From Klebsiella pneumoniae (GTDB lineage Bacteria > Pseudomonadota > Gammaproteobacteria > Steroidobacterales > Steroidobacteraceae): DNA of 64,000 nt. The translations under genes and the position numbers were made by a program. Where the stretch lies: the NCBI GenBank assembly GCA_945873095.1, contig CAMCBU010000006.1, forward strand, positions 1 through 64,000, written 5' to 3'. A model generated the notes under the pieces. It worked only from the letters and a program-made list of their open reading frames with translations, ran no database searches and was not told the DNA's origin. Shown here one piece after another: positions 53,225 through 63,851 of the stretch (within the stretch, counting starts at the first letter, position 1; every line of letters begins with the position of its first letter).

Positions 53225-54551
53225 ATTCGCCGACCCAGATCGAGCCGACGCGCACGCCACCGCGCGCATCGACGTCGCTACCGATTGCCTGTAGGCCTGC
53301 GAAGAGATTTTTGAGATTGCCGGCAATGGTCACCTCGTGCACCGGATAGGCGATCTCGCCGCCTTCGATCCAGAAGCCGGTGGCACCGCGCGAATAGTCG
53401 CCCGTTACCCCATTGACGCCCTGACCCATGAGTTCGGTGACGAGCAAGCCTCGACCCATACGCTGCAGCAAGCTCGCTTGGTCAGCTTGATCGACACTCG
53501 CATCGACCATGAGGTTGTGCAGACCACCCGCGTGACCCGTGCTCACGAGGCCGAGTTTGCGCGCGCTGTAGCTGCCGAGCAGATACCCATCGACGACGCC
53601 ATCGCGAACGAGCTCACGATCAACCGTGCGCACGCCCTCGCTGTCGAAATTGCTGCTGGCAACACCTTTGAGCAGGTGCGGTCGCTCGTGCATCTGCAGC
53701 CACTTTGGGAAGATCCGCTCACCGGCAGCACCGAGTAAAAAGCTCGCCTTGCGATACTGGGCGGAACCTCGGATCGCACCAATGAAATGACCAATGAAAC
53801 CGCGCGCTACCTCCGGCGCCAATATCACCTGTGCCGGACCCGTCGGCAGACGCCGTGCACCGAGTCGCGCGATGGCGCGCCGACCGGCACGACGACCCAC
53901 CAGCTCTGCCGCCTCCAGATCGCGCGGATCGCGCGCCGAGGTGTACCAATAATCGCGCTGCATATCCTCGCCCGACTGGGCGAGCAACACACAGCTCAGC
54001 GAGTGGCTCGTGCCGCAGTCGCCGGAGAGGAACCCGAGCGTGTTGCCATAAACTCGCACCCCACGCTGACTGCTGACCGAGGCACCCTCGGAATTGCTCA
54101 AGCGCGTATCGACCGCGCGACCTGCCGCTTCGCACTCGCGGGCGAGCTCGATGGCCGAGTCGGCGGACAACTCCCACGGGAAATCGAGTTGCAGATCACG
54201 GAATTGCGTCTGCAACAATGCCGGATCGGCTAAGCCCGCGAACTCATCCTCGGCCGTATGCCGCGCGATCGCGCAGGCCTTGGCCACCATGTCCTCGACC
54301 GATTGCGCCGACAAGTCACCCGTGCTCGCCGAACCCTTGCGGTGACCGAAATACACCGTGATACCGAGCGCACGATCGCGTTGATATTCGACCGTCTCGA
54401 CTTCGCCGAGGCGCACCGACACCGAGAGCCCCTGTTGCAGACTCGCATCGGCCTCGGCTTGGGTTACACCGGCTCGACGTGCGGCATCGAGAGCCCGCGA
54501 GACGACGTCTTTGAGTTCGGGAATACGCGATGCGTCGACTTGCTGTGACAT
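53205..54551 (-). CDS. pmbA: Metalloprotease TldE/PmbA family
   Basis: [65 protein letters not shown]. Confidence 0.96.
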   Translation of the reverse strand: MSQQVDASRIPELKDVVSRALDAARRAGVTQAEADASLQQGLSVSVRLGEVETVEYQRDRALGITVYFGHRKGSASTGDLSAQSVEDMVAKACAIARHTAEDEFAGLADPALLQTQFRDLQLDFPWELSADSAIELARECEAAGRAVDTRLSNSEGASVSSQRGVRVYGNTLGFLSGDCGTSHSLSCVLLAQSGEDMQRDYWYTSARDPRDLEAAELVGRRAGRRAIARLGARRLPTGPAQVILAPEVARGFIGHFIGAIRGSAQYRKASFLLGAAGERIFPKWLQMHERPHLLKGVASSNFDSEGVRTVDRELVRDGVVDGYLLGSYSARKLGLVSTGHAGGLHNLMVDASVDQADQASLLQRMGRGLLVTELMGQGVNGVTGDYSRGATGFWIEGGEIAYPVHEVTIAGNLKNLFAGLQAIGSDVDARGGVRVGSIWVGEFTIAGE

Positions 54552-54568
54552 GAGGCAGAATTGTAGCC

Positions 54569-54922
54569 ATGTCACGCTTCATCAGATACCCATCGCCCAA
54601 TCTGCAGCCCCCCGACTTGCAGAGCCCCGAATTGCAGAGCCCCGAATTGCAGAGCGAGACGCCGCCCGTCGATGAGCGTCCGAGCAAAAGCTCGCGCAAG
54701 CGCGCAGCCCACGCCGCACAGGCCCTGGGCGAGCGATTGATCCAGCTCAAGGAATCGGAATGGGCGAAGTTGCCGCTGCCTGACACGCTGCTCGATGCCC
54801 TGCGTGCTGCCAAGCGCATCAAGGCGCGCGGCGGTTTGGCACGGCAAAAACAGTACATCGGCAAACTGATGCGCGAGCTCGATACGGCGGCCATCGAGGC
54901 GGCCTTGGAGGATCTGGGCTAG
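54569..54922 (+). CDS. yjgA: Ribosome-associated protein YjgA/DarP family
   Basis: RKRAAHAAQALGERLIQLKESEWAKLPLPDTLLDALRAAKRIKARGGLARQKQYIGKLMR. Confidence 0.95.
   Translation: MSRFIRYPSPNLQPPDLQSPELQSPELQSETPPVDERPSKSSRKRAAHAAQALGERLIQLKESEWAKLPLPDTLLDALRAAKRIKARGGLARQKQYIGKLMRELDTAAIEAALEDLG
54610..54654 (+). repeat. 15-bp in-frame tandem repeat, three units (CCCCGAATTGCAGAG), encoding P-[DE]-L-Q-S
   Basis: Units 54610-54624 (one mismatch), 54625-54639, 54640-54654. Confidence 0.95.
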
Positions 54923-54931
54923 AATGCGCCG

Positions 54932-55420
54932 ATGAAGCCTCTCGTCGGCGTCGTCATGGGTTCGCGCTCGGATTGGGAAACGATGCGCGCTGCTACCTCG
55001 ATCCTCGAGCAACTCGGCGTGCCGCACGAAGTGCGCGTCGTTTCAGCGCATCGCACACCCGATCTGTTGTTCGAATACGCCGCAACGGCGGAGTCTCGTG
55101 GCCTCCACGTCATCATTGCGGGTGCGGGCGGCGCGGCTCACCTGCCGGGCATGATCGCCGCCAAGACGACCCTGCCTGTGCTCGGCGTGCCGGTGCAATC
55201 GAAGGCATTAAACGGTCTCGATTCGTTGCTGTCGATCGTACAGATGCCGGCGGGCGTGCCCGTCGCCACCTTCGCCATCGGTAACGCCGGCGCAACCAAC
55301 GCCGCTCTGACGGCAACGGCCATTCTCGCGCGACACGATGCGACGCTCGATGCCGCCTTGAGGGCGTATCGCGCACAGCAAACCGCAGCCGTGCTCGAGC
55401 ATCCCGACCCGCGTTCATGA
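54932..55420 (+). CDS. purE: 5-(carboxyamino)imidazole ribonucleotide mutase
   Basis: [46 protein letters not shown]. Confidence 0.97.
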   Translation: MKPLVGVVMGSRSDWETMRAATSILEQLGVPHEVRVVSAHRTPDLLFEYAATAESRGLHVIIAGAGGAAHLPGMIAAKTTLPVLGVPVQSKALNGLDSLLSIVQMPAGVPVATFAIGNAGATNAALTATAILARHDATLDAALRAYRAQQTAAVLEHPDPRS

Positions 55421-56520
55421 CCATCGGCATCGTCGGCGGCGGTCAGCTCGGTCGGATGCTGGCGCTGGCGGGTTATCCACTCGGCCTCGACTTCCTCTTT
55501 CTCGATCGCAGCAACGACACCCCGGGCGGTCAGGTGGCGCCGTCGCTCGTCGGCGAGTTCACCGACCAACGTTTGCTGCGCACACTCGCCGCGCGCAGCG
55601 ACGTCATCACCTTCGATTGGGAGAACATCTCGGTCGAGAGTCTGCGTGCGCTCGGGCGCAGCGCGAAGATCGCCCCGCCACTGGCCGCACTCGCCGCCTC
55701 GCAAGATCGCATCGCCGAGAAGCGTTTGTTCGAGCGGCTCTCGATACCCACGACGCGCTATGCCGCCGTCGATTCGCGCGCATCTCTCGAGAGGGCACTA
55801 CGTGATGTCGGCTTGCCGGGTGTGTTGAAAACCCGTCGCTTGGGCTACGACGGCAAAGGTCAAGCGGTGGTACCGAACCGCGATGCGGCCTTCGCCGCGT
55901 TGGAGCAGTTGCAAGGCGCCGACTTGATCTACGAAGAATTCGTACCCTTCGATTTCGAAGTGTCGATCATCGGCGCGCGCAGCGCGCGTGGCGAAATCGC
56001 GATCTACCCGCTCAACCGCAACCGTCATCGCGATGGCATCCTGCGTCTGACTCGGGCGCCGTGGGACGCACCTGCCTTACAAAGAAAGGCGGCGAAGCAC
56101 TTGCGATGCATCCTCGAACATTTTCGATATGTCGGCGTGCTCAACGTCGAGTTCTTCGTACGTGGCGGCCGGCTGTATGCCAATGAAACCGCACCCCGCG
56201 TGCACAACTCGGGACACTGGACGATCGAGGGCGCGGCCACGAGTCAGTTCGAGAATCACCTACGCGCGATTTTGGGCTTACCGCTAGGCGCAACAGCGGC
56301 CCGGGCGCATGTGGCGATGATCAACTTGATCGGCACGATGCCGACAAGCGAGGAGGTGCTCGCCACACCCGAGGCCCACTGGCACGACTATGGCAAAGAT
56401 CCGCGGCCGGGCCGCAAGCTCGGGCACGTCACCGTGCTCGCCGCGACTGCGACGCAACGTGATGCGCTCGCGCGGCGATTACTACGCTGCATCGACCCTG
56501 CATCCGCGCGAAATCTTTGA
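55417..56520 (+). CDS. purK: 5-(carboxyamino)imidazole ribonucleotide synthase
   Basis: [69 protein letters not shown]. Confidence 0.97.
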   Translation: MTIGIVGGGQLGRMLALAGYPLGLDFLFLDRSNDTPGGQVAPSLVGEFTDQRLLRTLAARSDVITFDWENISVESLRALGRSAKIAPPLAALAASQDRIAEKRLFERLSIPTTRYAAVDSRASLERALRDVGLPGVLKTRRLGYDGKGQAVVPNRDAAFAALEQLQGADLIYEEFVPFDFEVSIIGARSARGEIAIYPLNRNRHRDGILRLTRAPWDAPALQRKAAKHLRCILEHFRYVGVLNVEFFVRGGRLYANETAPRVHNSGHWTIEGAATSQFENHLRAILGLPLGATAARAHVAMINLIGTMPTSEEVLATPEAHWHDYGKDPRPGRKLGHVTVLAATATQRDALARRLLRCIDPASARNL

Positions 56521-56568
56521 TGGATGTTTTGAAAAAACCGTGACGGCAACGACGCTCGTTGCGGGTTG

Positions 56569-58032
56569 TCAGCCCGTGCCCCCGACGGTGATCCCGTCGA
56601 TGCGCAAGGTTGGCTGACCCACACCGACCGGCACACTCTGCCCTTCTTTCCCACAAGTGCCGACGCCATCGTCGAGTTTGAGATCGTTACCGACCATCGC
56701 GACGCGCGTCAGCACATCCGGGCCGTTGCCGATGAGCGTCGCACCTTTGATCGGCGCGCCGATGCGACCGTTCTCGATGAGATAGGCCTCGCTCGCCGAA
56801 AACACGAACTTGCCCGAGGTGATATCCACCTGACCGCCACCGAAATTCACGGCGTAGATACCCTTGTCGACGGAGGCGAGAATCTCACCCGGGTCGTGCG
56901 GGCCGGGACGCATGTAGGTGTTGGTCATACGCGGCAACGTGAGATGGGCGAACGATTCGCGTCGGCCGTTACCGGTCGACCGAGTGCCCATCAAGCGCGC
57001 GTTCAACTTGTCCTGCAAATAGCCTTTGAGGATGCCGTTTTCGATCAAGGTCGTGCAGCGAGTGGGGGTGCCCTCGTCGTCGACATTGAGCGAGCCGCGG
57101 CGCGCAGAGAGCGTGCCGTCGTCCACCACGGTGCAATGCTCCGCAGCGACTCGCTCACCGACGCGATTGCTGAAGGCCGAAGTCCCCTTGCGATTGAAGT
57201 CACCCTCGAGCCCGTGGCCGATGGCCTCGTGCAACAAGATGCCGGGCCAGCCGGCACCGAGCACCACCGTCATGGCCCCCGCGGGTGCCGGCACCGCAGT
57301 GAGATTGACGAGCGCTTGGCGTGCCGCCTCGCGCCCGAGATGCAGCGGGCGATCACCGGCGACGAGCTCAGCCAAAGAATAACGACCACCCATACCGGCA
57401 AAGCCAGTTTCGCGCCGCCCATCCTGCTCGGCGATTACCGACACGTTGAATCGAACGAGCGGACGCACGTCGGCAACCAAGGTGCCGTCGCTATCGGCCA
57501 CCATCACGACATCGAATGACGACGAAACGGAGGCCATGACTTGCTTGATACGCGGATCGATACGCCGCGTTTCGCGATCGACGCGCTCCAACCACTTGAC
57601 CTTCTCGTCATCGGACAAAGATCCGACCGGATCGATCGGGCTATAAAGTTGATGACCCTGCTGACGTCGCAGCACCGGCTGACGCACCTCACTGCCCGAA
57701 GCGGCAATCGCCCGTGCAGCGCGCGCTGCGTCTTCGAGCGCAGCCGGCTGAATTTCGTCGGAGTAGGCAAAGCCGGTTTTTTCGCCCGAGATGGCGCGAA
57801 CCCCAACTCCCTGCTCGATGGCTGCGCTGCCCTCTTTGACGATGCCATCCTCGAGCGACCAGCCCTCATCACGCGAGAACTGGAAGTACAAATCCGCCGC
57901 ATCGACCTGCGATGCACGCACGATACCGAGCGCCCGCTCCAAGTGCGACAACTCGAGACCCGCCGGGTCGAGGATCAGTTGCTTGGCGAGACCGAAAGCA
58001 TCGTCACGAGCGTCATCGAGTTGCATGGTCAT
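56569..58032 (-). CDS. tldD: Metalloprotease TldD
   Basis: [44 protein letters not shown]. Confidence 0.97.
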   Translation of the reverse strand: MTMQLDDARDDAFGLAKQLILDPAGLELSHLERALGIVRASQVDAADLYFQFSRDEGWSLEDGIVKEGSAAIEQGVGVRAISGEKTGFAYSDEIQPAALEDAARAARAIAASGSEVRQPVLRRQQGHQLYSPIDPVGSLSDDEKVKWLERVDRETRRIDPRIKQVMASVSSSFDVVMVADSDGTLVADVRPLVRFNVSVIAEQDGRRETGFAGMGGRYSLAELVAGDRPLHLGREAARQALVNLTAVPAPAGAMTVVLGAGWPGILLHEAIGHGLEGDFNRKGTSAFSNRVGERVAAEHCTVVDDGTLSARRGSLNVDDEGTPTRCTTLIENGILKGYLQDKLNARLMGTRSTGNGRRESFAHLTLPRMTNTYMRPGPHDPGEILASVDKGIYAVNFGGGQVDITSGKFVFSASEAYLIENGRIGAPIKGATLIGNGPDVLTRVAMVGNDLKLDDGVGTCGKEGQSVPVGVGQPTLRIDGITVGGTG

Positions 58033-58095
58033 GGTCTTTCTAGAAGCGATAGTTCGTATAGATGGAGATGAAGGAGTGCTAATCAACCGATCGGG

Positions 58096-58920
58096 TTACA
58101 AGCGTCGGTGCGAGAGCACGGGAAACTCCGCGCGCACCTGCGCCTGCGCGTCGAGATCGAATTCTGCCACCACCACACCCTCGCCGCGCGGCAGCCTCGA
58201 CTGTATCGCACCCCAATGATCGATGATCATCGAGTCACCCCAGGTCTCACGCCCATTGGGGTGCAGCCCGGTCTGGCCGGCTGCCACGACGAAAGCCAGA
58301 TTCTCGATCGCACGGGCACGCAGCAGCGTCTCCCAGTGCGCGCGCCCGGTCGGCACCGTGAAGGCCGCCGGCACCACGAACCAGCGTGCGCCGGCCGCAG
58401 CGAGCGAACGAAAGAGTTCCGGAAAACGCAGGTCGTAACACACGGCAAGGCCCAGCGGCCCCGCCGGCGTGTCGAGCACCACCGGCGCGGCGCCCGGCGC
58501 GATACTCGCCGACTCACGATACGTCTCGCCACGCTCAGCCACGTTCACGTCGAACAGGTGCATCTTGTCGTAGCGCGCCACCTGCTTGCCCGACTCGTCA
58601 AACACCAGCACGGCTGCCGCGACTCGCGACTCGCCCGCCAGCTTGATCGGCAAGGTGCCAGCGACCACCCATAAACCACAGTCGCGCGCCGCGTCGGAGA
58701 AGGCTTGCTGCAGAGGACCTGAACCCTCCTGCTCGGCTATGGCGAACTTGTCGGCCTCGCGTCGCCCCATGAGCGCGACGTTCTCGGGCAAGAGCGCGAT
58801 CTTGGCGCCCGCTTGCGCCGCTTGTTCGAGCAGGCGCCGAGCGTTCGCCATGTTCGCAGCCGCATCGTCACCTGAAGTGAGTTGGATCGCAGCCACTTTG
58901 ACCCGCGACGGCGACGTCAT
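58096..58920 (-). CDS. Carbon-nitrogen hydrolase (nitrilase/Nit family)
   Basis: LLPENVALMG, YDKMHLFDV, GLAVCYDLRFPELFR. Confidence 0.92.
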   Translation of the reverse strand: MTSPSRVKVAAIQLTSGDDAAANMANARRLLEQAAQAGAKIALLPENVALMGRREADKFAIAEQEGSGPLQQAFSDAARDCGLWVVAGTLPIKLAGESRVAAAVLVFDESGKQVARYDKMHLFDVNVAERGETYRESASIAPGAAPVVLDTPAGPLGLAVCYDLRFPELFRSLAAAGARWFVVPAAFTVPTGRAHWETLLRARAIENLAFVVAAGQTGLHPNGRETWGDSMIIDHWGAIQSRLPRGEGVVVAEFDLDAQAQVRAEFPVLSHRRL

Positions 58921-60437
58921 ACCAGCACCACGTCGTAACGGTCGACGCCGTAGAGCGCCTCGGCCTGCAAACGGATCGGCCGTTCGGTCTCGGCTTCGAG
59001 TTCGGCGAGTACGGTTGATTCCTCGCCGAGCAAACGCTCGATCACATCTTGGTGGGCCAACACCAGCAACTCGCGACTCCCAAACTGCCGTGCCTGGCGC
59101 AGGATTTCGCGAAAGATATCCTGGCAGACCGTCTCGACCGAGCGAATCGACCCATGCCCCTCACAGCCGGGGCACACCTCACAGAGCAAGTGCTCGAGAC
59201 TCTCGCGCGTGCGCTTACGCGTCATCTCGACCAGACCGAGCGGCGAGATCGGCGCCACCTGCGTCTGGGCGTGATCGCTCGCGAGTGCTTGCTCGAGCGC
59301 TGCGACCACCTGTGAGCGGTGCGACTCATCGCGCATGTCGATGAAGTCGATGATGATGATGCCGCCCAAGTTGCGCAGACGCAGTTGGCGTGCAATCGCA
59401 ACCGACGCTTCGAGGTTGGTACGAAAGATGGTGTCCTCGAGATTACGATGACCGACGAAACCGCCGGTATTCACATCCACGGTCGTCATCGACTCGGTCT
59501 GATCGATGACGAGATAGCCGCCCGACTTCAACGATACTTTTCGCTCGAGTGCGCGATTGATCTCCTCTTCGATGCCATGCAGGTCGAAGATCGGCCGCGG
59601 GCCTGCGTGCCATTCCATCCGCGGTGCATCGGAGGGGATGAAATCGGCGACGAACTGGCGCAGACGCGCGAGCTCCTCCGCATCGTCGACGAGCACGCGC
59701 TCGACGCTGCGCCCAAGCTCATCGCGCAGCATGCGCAACGCCAGCGGCAACTCCTCGTGCACGAGCTCACCGGGCGAGGCTCGCAAGCCACGCTCTCGTA
59801 CATGCAGCCAAAGCCGATCGAGGTAGGCGAGATCGGCGGCGAGTCGCTCGGGCTGCACGCCCTCCGCCGCGGTACGCACGATGTAGCCACCCGCATGCTC
59901 GTCACCGAGCAGCGTCTGCATGACTTCGCGCAATCTTTGACGCTCGCGCTCATCCTCGATCCGCGCTGAGATGCCGATACCGCGACCACGCGGCATGAAC
60001 ACCACGTATCTCGAGGGCAAAGAAATGAAGGTCGTCAACCGCGCGCCCTTGGCACCCATCGGATCCTTGACGATCTGCACGATCAGATCGTCACCCGGAT
60101 TGATCAGTCTACGAATATCGACATCTTCATCACGCGATGCCGCGGTGAGCCCCGCAGGACCACCCGAGGCAGCCGTCGCCGCGACACGCTGCGCATCAAA
60201 ATGCGCCTCGGCGCCCACGATATCGTGGGCATGCAGAAACGCCGTACGGGCGAGACCAGCTTCGACGAATGCCGCCTGCATGCCGGGCAGCACGCGAGTC
60301 ACACGGCCTTTGTAGATATTGCCGACGAGCCCGCGCCGACTCTCGCGTTCGACAAACAGCTCCTGCAGCACGCCACCCTCGAGCAACGCGGCCCTAACCT
60401 CGCGCGGAGCGACATTGATGAGAATTTCGGCGGTCAT
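58917..60437 (-). CDS. rng: Ribonuclease G
   Basis: EILINVAPREVRAALLEGGVLQELFVERESRRGLVGNIYKGRVTRVLPGMQAAFVEAG; VDVNTGGFVGHRNLEDTIFRTN. Confidence 0.96.
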   Translation of the reverse strand: MTAEILINVAPREVRAALLEGGVLQELFVERESRRGLVGNIYKGRVTRVLPGMQAAFVEAGLARTAFLHAHDIVGAEAHFDAQRVAATAASGGPAGLTAASRDEDVDIRRLINPGDDLIVQIVKDPMGAKGARLTTFISLPSRYVVFMPRGRGIGISARIEDERERQRLREVMQTLLGDEHAGGYIVRTAAEGVQPERLAADLAYLDRLWLHVRERGLRASPGELVHEELPLALRMLRDELGRSVERVLVDDAEELARLRQFVADFIPSDAPRMEWHAGPRPIFDLHGIEEEINRALERKVSLKSGGYLVIDQTESMTTVDVNTGGFVGHRNLEDTIFRTNLEASVAIARQLRLRNLGGIIIIDFIDMRDESHRSQVVAALEQALASDHAQTQVAPISPLGLVEMTRKRTRESLEHLLCEVCPGCEGHGSIRSVETVCQDIFREILRQARQFGSRELLVLAHQDVIERLLGEESTVLAELEAETERPIRLQAEALYGVDRYDVVLV

Positions 60438-61012
60438 GCCCCAGCCTGCCATATCGGTACACCGGCGGCGACCAACAAGGCTGCGGTTTCCGCCAGCGGC
60501 AGACCCATGACGCCCGAATAACTGCCGGAGATCGACTCGATGAAGATCGCGCCCAGGCCCTGAATCGCGTAACCACCGGCTTTGTCGCGAGGTTCGCCGC
60601 TAGCCCAATAGGCCGCACGCTCGCTCGCGGTCACCGCACGAAACACGACGCGCGTCACCGACAAACGCACGGCCACGCCCGCGCTCGTCGCGAGCGCGAC
60701 GGCCGAGTACACCGCGTGTTCCCGCGCCGAGAGCCGCTCGAACATCATGCGGTGCTCGCGCTCGTCGGCCGGCTTGCCGAGCGCGAGCCCATCGATCGCC
60801 ACCGTGGTATCGGCACCGAGCACAGGCACCGAATCGCGGCGTGCGCCAAAAATATGAGCTGCCTTTGAGTAGGCCAAGCGCTGTACGTAATCGCCCGGCG
60901 CCTCGTGAGGCAGCGCCGTCTCGTCGATATCCGCAGCCTGCACGACATGCGGCACGCCGATCTGCTGCAGCAATTCGCGACGACGAGGCGAGGCGGAGGC
61001 GAGTATCAACAT
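60434..61012 (-). CDS. maf: Maf family nucleotide pyrophosphatase
   Basis: MLILASASPRRRELLQQIGV; VLGADTTV; GEPRDKAGGYAIQGLGAIFIESISGSYSGVMGLPL. Confidence 0.96.
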   Translation of the reverse strand: MLILASASPRRRELLQQIGVPHVVQAADIDETALPHEAPGDYVQRLAYSKAAHIFGARRDSVPVLGADTTVAIDGLALGKPADEREHRMMFERLSAREHAVYSAVALATSAGVAVRLSVTRVVFRAVTASERAAYWASGEPRDKAGGYAIQGLGAIFIESISGSYSGVMGLPLAETAALLVAAGVPIWQAGA

Positions 61013-61020
61013 TACAACGC

Positions 61021-61491
61021 TCAATCTCGGTGGTAAGGGTGACCGAGCGACAACGACTGCGCGCGGTACAGTTGCTCGGCCAACATCACGCGCGCTAGGC
61101 CGTGCGGCAAGGTCAAACGGGATAGCGACCAACTTTCGGCGGCGCGCGCCCGTACTGCAGGCGCATGACCATCGGGTCCGCCGATCAACAAAGCCAGATC
61201 GGGCGATTCGCCCGCCAGCTGCTGCAGACGTTGCGACCACGCGCGCGACGTGAAGGTTTTACCGACTTCGTCGAGCAAGATCACGCGCTCACGATCGCGC
61301 AAGGCCGCTAGGACTTTCTCCCCCTCACGCAAGGTAGCAGCTTCCGCCTTGCCGGTCGCACTGCGCGCGGCCGCCTCGATCGCGACGAGCTCAACGCGCC
61401 ACGGCGAACGAATACGCTTCAAATATTCGTCCACCGCCGCATCGACCCACGGGGGTTGGCGATGCCCGACAGCGAGGATACGCAGCCGCAC
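61021..61491 (-). CDS. rlmH: 23S rRNA (pseudouridine1915-N3)-methyltransferase RlmH
   Basis: ILLDEVGKTFTSRAW; LLIGGPDGHAPAVRARA; EQLYRAQSLSLGHPYHRD. Confidence 0.96.
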   Translation of the reverse strand: MRLRILAVGHRQPPWVDAAVDEYLKRIRSPWRVELVAIEAAARSATGKAEAATLREGEKVLAALRDRERVILLDEVGKTFTSRAWSQRLQQLAGESPDLALLIGGPDGHAPAVRARAAESWSLSRLTLPHGLARVMLAEQLYRAQSLSLGHPYHRD

Positions 61492-61518
61492 GCCCGTGAT
61501 CCGTCGCGGCGGCGCGGC

Positions 61519-62064
61519 TTAACGGTTGGGTGTCTTGGCCGGCGACTTGCCGCGCGGTTTCACCGTGCGAGCACCATCTCGCTTCGGCGCGCCGCTATTT
61601 CGCTTGGGCGCTGCACCGGCGCGCGGCGATGAGCGCTTCGGCTTGGTTACCGATGCACGCTCGGCAACCTTGGCCGGAGCCGGTTCCCACAATTGCTCGA
61701 GCTGATAGAACTCGCGCGTGCGCGGCAACAAGACGTGCACCATCACGTCCGGCAGATCGACCAACACCCACTCGCCCTGCTCCTCGCCCTCGACACCGAG
61801 CGGTCGATGCCCGGCCGCTTTGACCATCTGCACGACTCGATCGGCAACGGCTCGCAAGTGTCTGTCTGAGGTGCCGCTCGCGATCACCATGTAATCGGTG
61901 ACATCGCTAGAGCCACGCACATCGAGCACTCGCACATCGACCGCTTTCATGTCGGCGAGCGCCGCTTCGACCACCGGCAACACACCCGTCACGCGCGGCC
62001 GGGCTTGCGCCTTGCCCCGTTTTTCGCGGGCGGGAGGACGAGAATTCGGGCGGGTTGTCTTCAT
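61519..62064 (-). CDS. rsfS: Ribosome silencing factor RsfS with basic N- and C-terminal extensions
   Basis: DVRVLDVRGSSDVTDYMVIASGTSDRHLRAVADRV; GVEGEEQGEWVLVDLPDVMVHVLLPRTREFYQLEQLW. Confidence 0.95.
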   Translation of the reverse strand: MKTTRPNSRPPAREKRGKAQARPRVTGVLPVVEAALADMKAVDVRVLDVRGSSDVTDYMVIASGTSDRHLRAVADRVVQMVKAAGHRPLGVEGEEQGEWVLVDLPDVMVHVLLPRTREFYQLEQLWEPAPAKVAERASVTKPKRSSPRAGAAPKRNSGAPKRDGARTVKPRGKSPAKTPNR

Positions 62065-62115
62065 GCGAATGGCAAAGCTCCTCGAAGCGGCGATGAGGTG
62101 AAATCGATCGTGAAA

Positions 62116-62757
62116 TCAGCGACGAGCATAACATCCCGTCTCGAGGATGATCCGCCGCACGGGCTCGGGCACGAGAAAACGCGGATCACCGCCCGAGATG
62201 AGAATCGCGCGCAGTTCACTCGAGGCGATCTCGAGTTGCGTCACGGCGTGCACATACACCCGACCGCTCAGTGCGGTATGCAAGGATGCCACTGAACTGA
62301 CACCCGCACTTGCCACCAACTCCGCCAGCGGACCGGTCGCAGGCAAACTCCAGCCGGGCCGATGCGCGACGACGATATGACAAAGCGACAGTAACTCCGA
62401 GGCACGATGCCACTTGGGCAACCCCAAGAATGCATCCATGCCGAGTATCAAACAGAGCGGATGCTCGGGAAACTCTCCGCGCAACTCTTCGAGTGTGTCG
62501 ATGGTAAAAGTGGTTCGCTCGCGTTCGACTTCGCGATCATCGGCCACGAAACCGCTCTGCCCCTCGATGGCCGCGCGCACCATCGCAAGGCGCATCGCCG
62601 GGCTCGCGAGCGGCGCATCGCGATGCCCCGGGCGGCCACTTGGAATCCATCGAAGCTCCTGCAACTGCAACCGTTGCGACAACTCGAAGCCGGTACGCAG
62701 ATGACCGAAGTGGATGGGGTCGAAAGTACCGCCAAAGATTCCGATCGGTGCTCTCAT
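62116..62757 (-). CDS. nadD: Nicotinate-nucleotide adenylyltransferase
   Basis: IGIFGGTFDPIHFGHLRTGFE; LILGMDAFLGLPKWHRASELL. Confidence 0.96.
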   Translation of the reverse strand: MRAPIGIFGGTFDPIHFGHLRTGFELSQRLQLQELRWIPSGRPGHRDAPLASPAMRLAMVRAAIEGQSGFVADDREVERERTTFTIDTLEELRGEFPEHPLCLILGMDAFLGLPKWHRASELLSLCHIVVAHRPGWSLPATGPLAELVASAGVSSVASLHTALSGRVYVHAVTQLEIASSELRAILISGGDPRFLVPEPVRRIILETGCYARR

Positions 62758-63761
62758 CCGGCACGTATCGGTCGCAGGCCGCAGAATTCGGCACAGAGCA
62801 GCGCAAGCTCGTTCCAAGGATCGCCAGCCAAACGCCCTTTGATCATGCGATCGACCCTCAGCGCACGCGAGCTGAGTCGCGCATAAGGTAATTTCGCAGC
62901 TCGGGGTCGCGCGCGTTCGAGCGCTGCCAACTGACTCGGCGGCAAGCGCGGGCCCGGACGGCACGACGGATCTTCACCGCGACGCAACGACCAAAGATTT
63001 CGCAACTCGCGCGTGATGGACCAGAGCACCAACGTGGCTTCGACACCCTCGCCGCGCAAACCGGCGAGCACTCGCAAAGCACGCGGTGCATCGCCCTGCA
63101 ACACGGCCTCACCCAACGCAAACACATCGTATCGAGCACTCGAAGCAACCGCTTCCAAAATTGCCTGCTCGTCGACGCGCCCGGCGGGTAACAACAAGCG
63201 CAGCTTCTCGATCTCTTGCTGCGCGGCAAGCAAATTACCCTCGACACGCACCGCGAGCAGTGACAGTGCCGCAGGCGTGAGATCGAGACCCGCTTGGCGC
63301 GCCCGCGCCGACAACCATGGCTCGAGTTGTCGCGGCGTGATCTCCCAAATCGGCAACCAAGCACCGCGCGACTCGAGCGCCTTGACCCACGCCGTCGCTT
63401 GAGTCGCCGGATCGAGTCGTGGCGTTATCACGAGTAGCAGCGTGTCCTCGCCCGCCATCTCGATCAAACGCTGCAGGACCGCGCCCCCCTCCTTACCCGC
63501 CTTGCCCGAGAAACGCACTTCGAGAATCTTGCGATCGCCGAAGAGGGACATGGATCCGGCACCGGCTGCGATATCACCCCAATCGGCAACGCGCTCGGGG
63601 AAGTGCACTTCGCGTTCGCTATAGCCTGCCTGTCTCGCGGCAGCCCGCAGGGCGTCGGCTGCCTCGGCAACCAACAGATCTTCATCGCCCGACAACAGGT
63701 ACGCGGGTGCAAGACGGGCCTGGCGAAGGTGGGTCGGAAAGGTGTCGAGACTGAGTTTCAT
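62754..63761 (-). CDS. holA: DNA polymerase III subunit delta
   Basis: APAYLLSGDEDLLVAEAADALR; ARYDVFALGEAVLQGDAPRALRVL. Confidence 0.95.
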   Translation of the reverse strand: MKLSLDTFPTHLRQARLAPAYLLSGDEDLLVAEAADALRAAARQAGYSEREVHFPERVADWGDIAAGAGSMSLFGDRKILEVRFSGKAGKEGGAVLQRLIEMAGEDTLLLVITPRLDPATQATAWVKALESRGAWLPIWEITPRQLEPWLSARARQAGLDLTPAALSLLAVRVEGNLLAAQQEIEKLRLLLPAGRVDEQAILEAVASSARYDVFALGEAVLQGDAPRALRVLAGLRGEGVEATLVLWSITRELRNLWSLRRGEDPSCRPGPRLPPSQLAALERARPRAAKLPYARLSSRALRVDRMIKGRLAGDPWNELALLCAEFCGLRPIRAG

Positions 63762-63800
63762 GGCGAGTTGGGGTGATTATCCGCCCAAGCCACTTACACC

Positions 63801-63840
63801 GATAACGTTATAAAGTAATATGTTACTGAATAACGCTATC
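63801..63840. promoter_or_regulatory. 40-bp imperfect palindrome, candidate Zur-like operator
   Basis: GATAACGTTATAAAGTAATATGTTACTGAATAACGCTATC; half-sites contain GTTA-N5-TAAC/TAAT, 12 nt before the ATG at 63852. Confidence 0.6.
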
Positions 63841-63851
63841 GGAACCCTGCC

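Noticed and set aside
56566-57519. 317-aa ORF on + strand
   Set aside because: Antisense shadow of tldD
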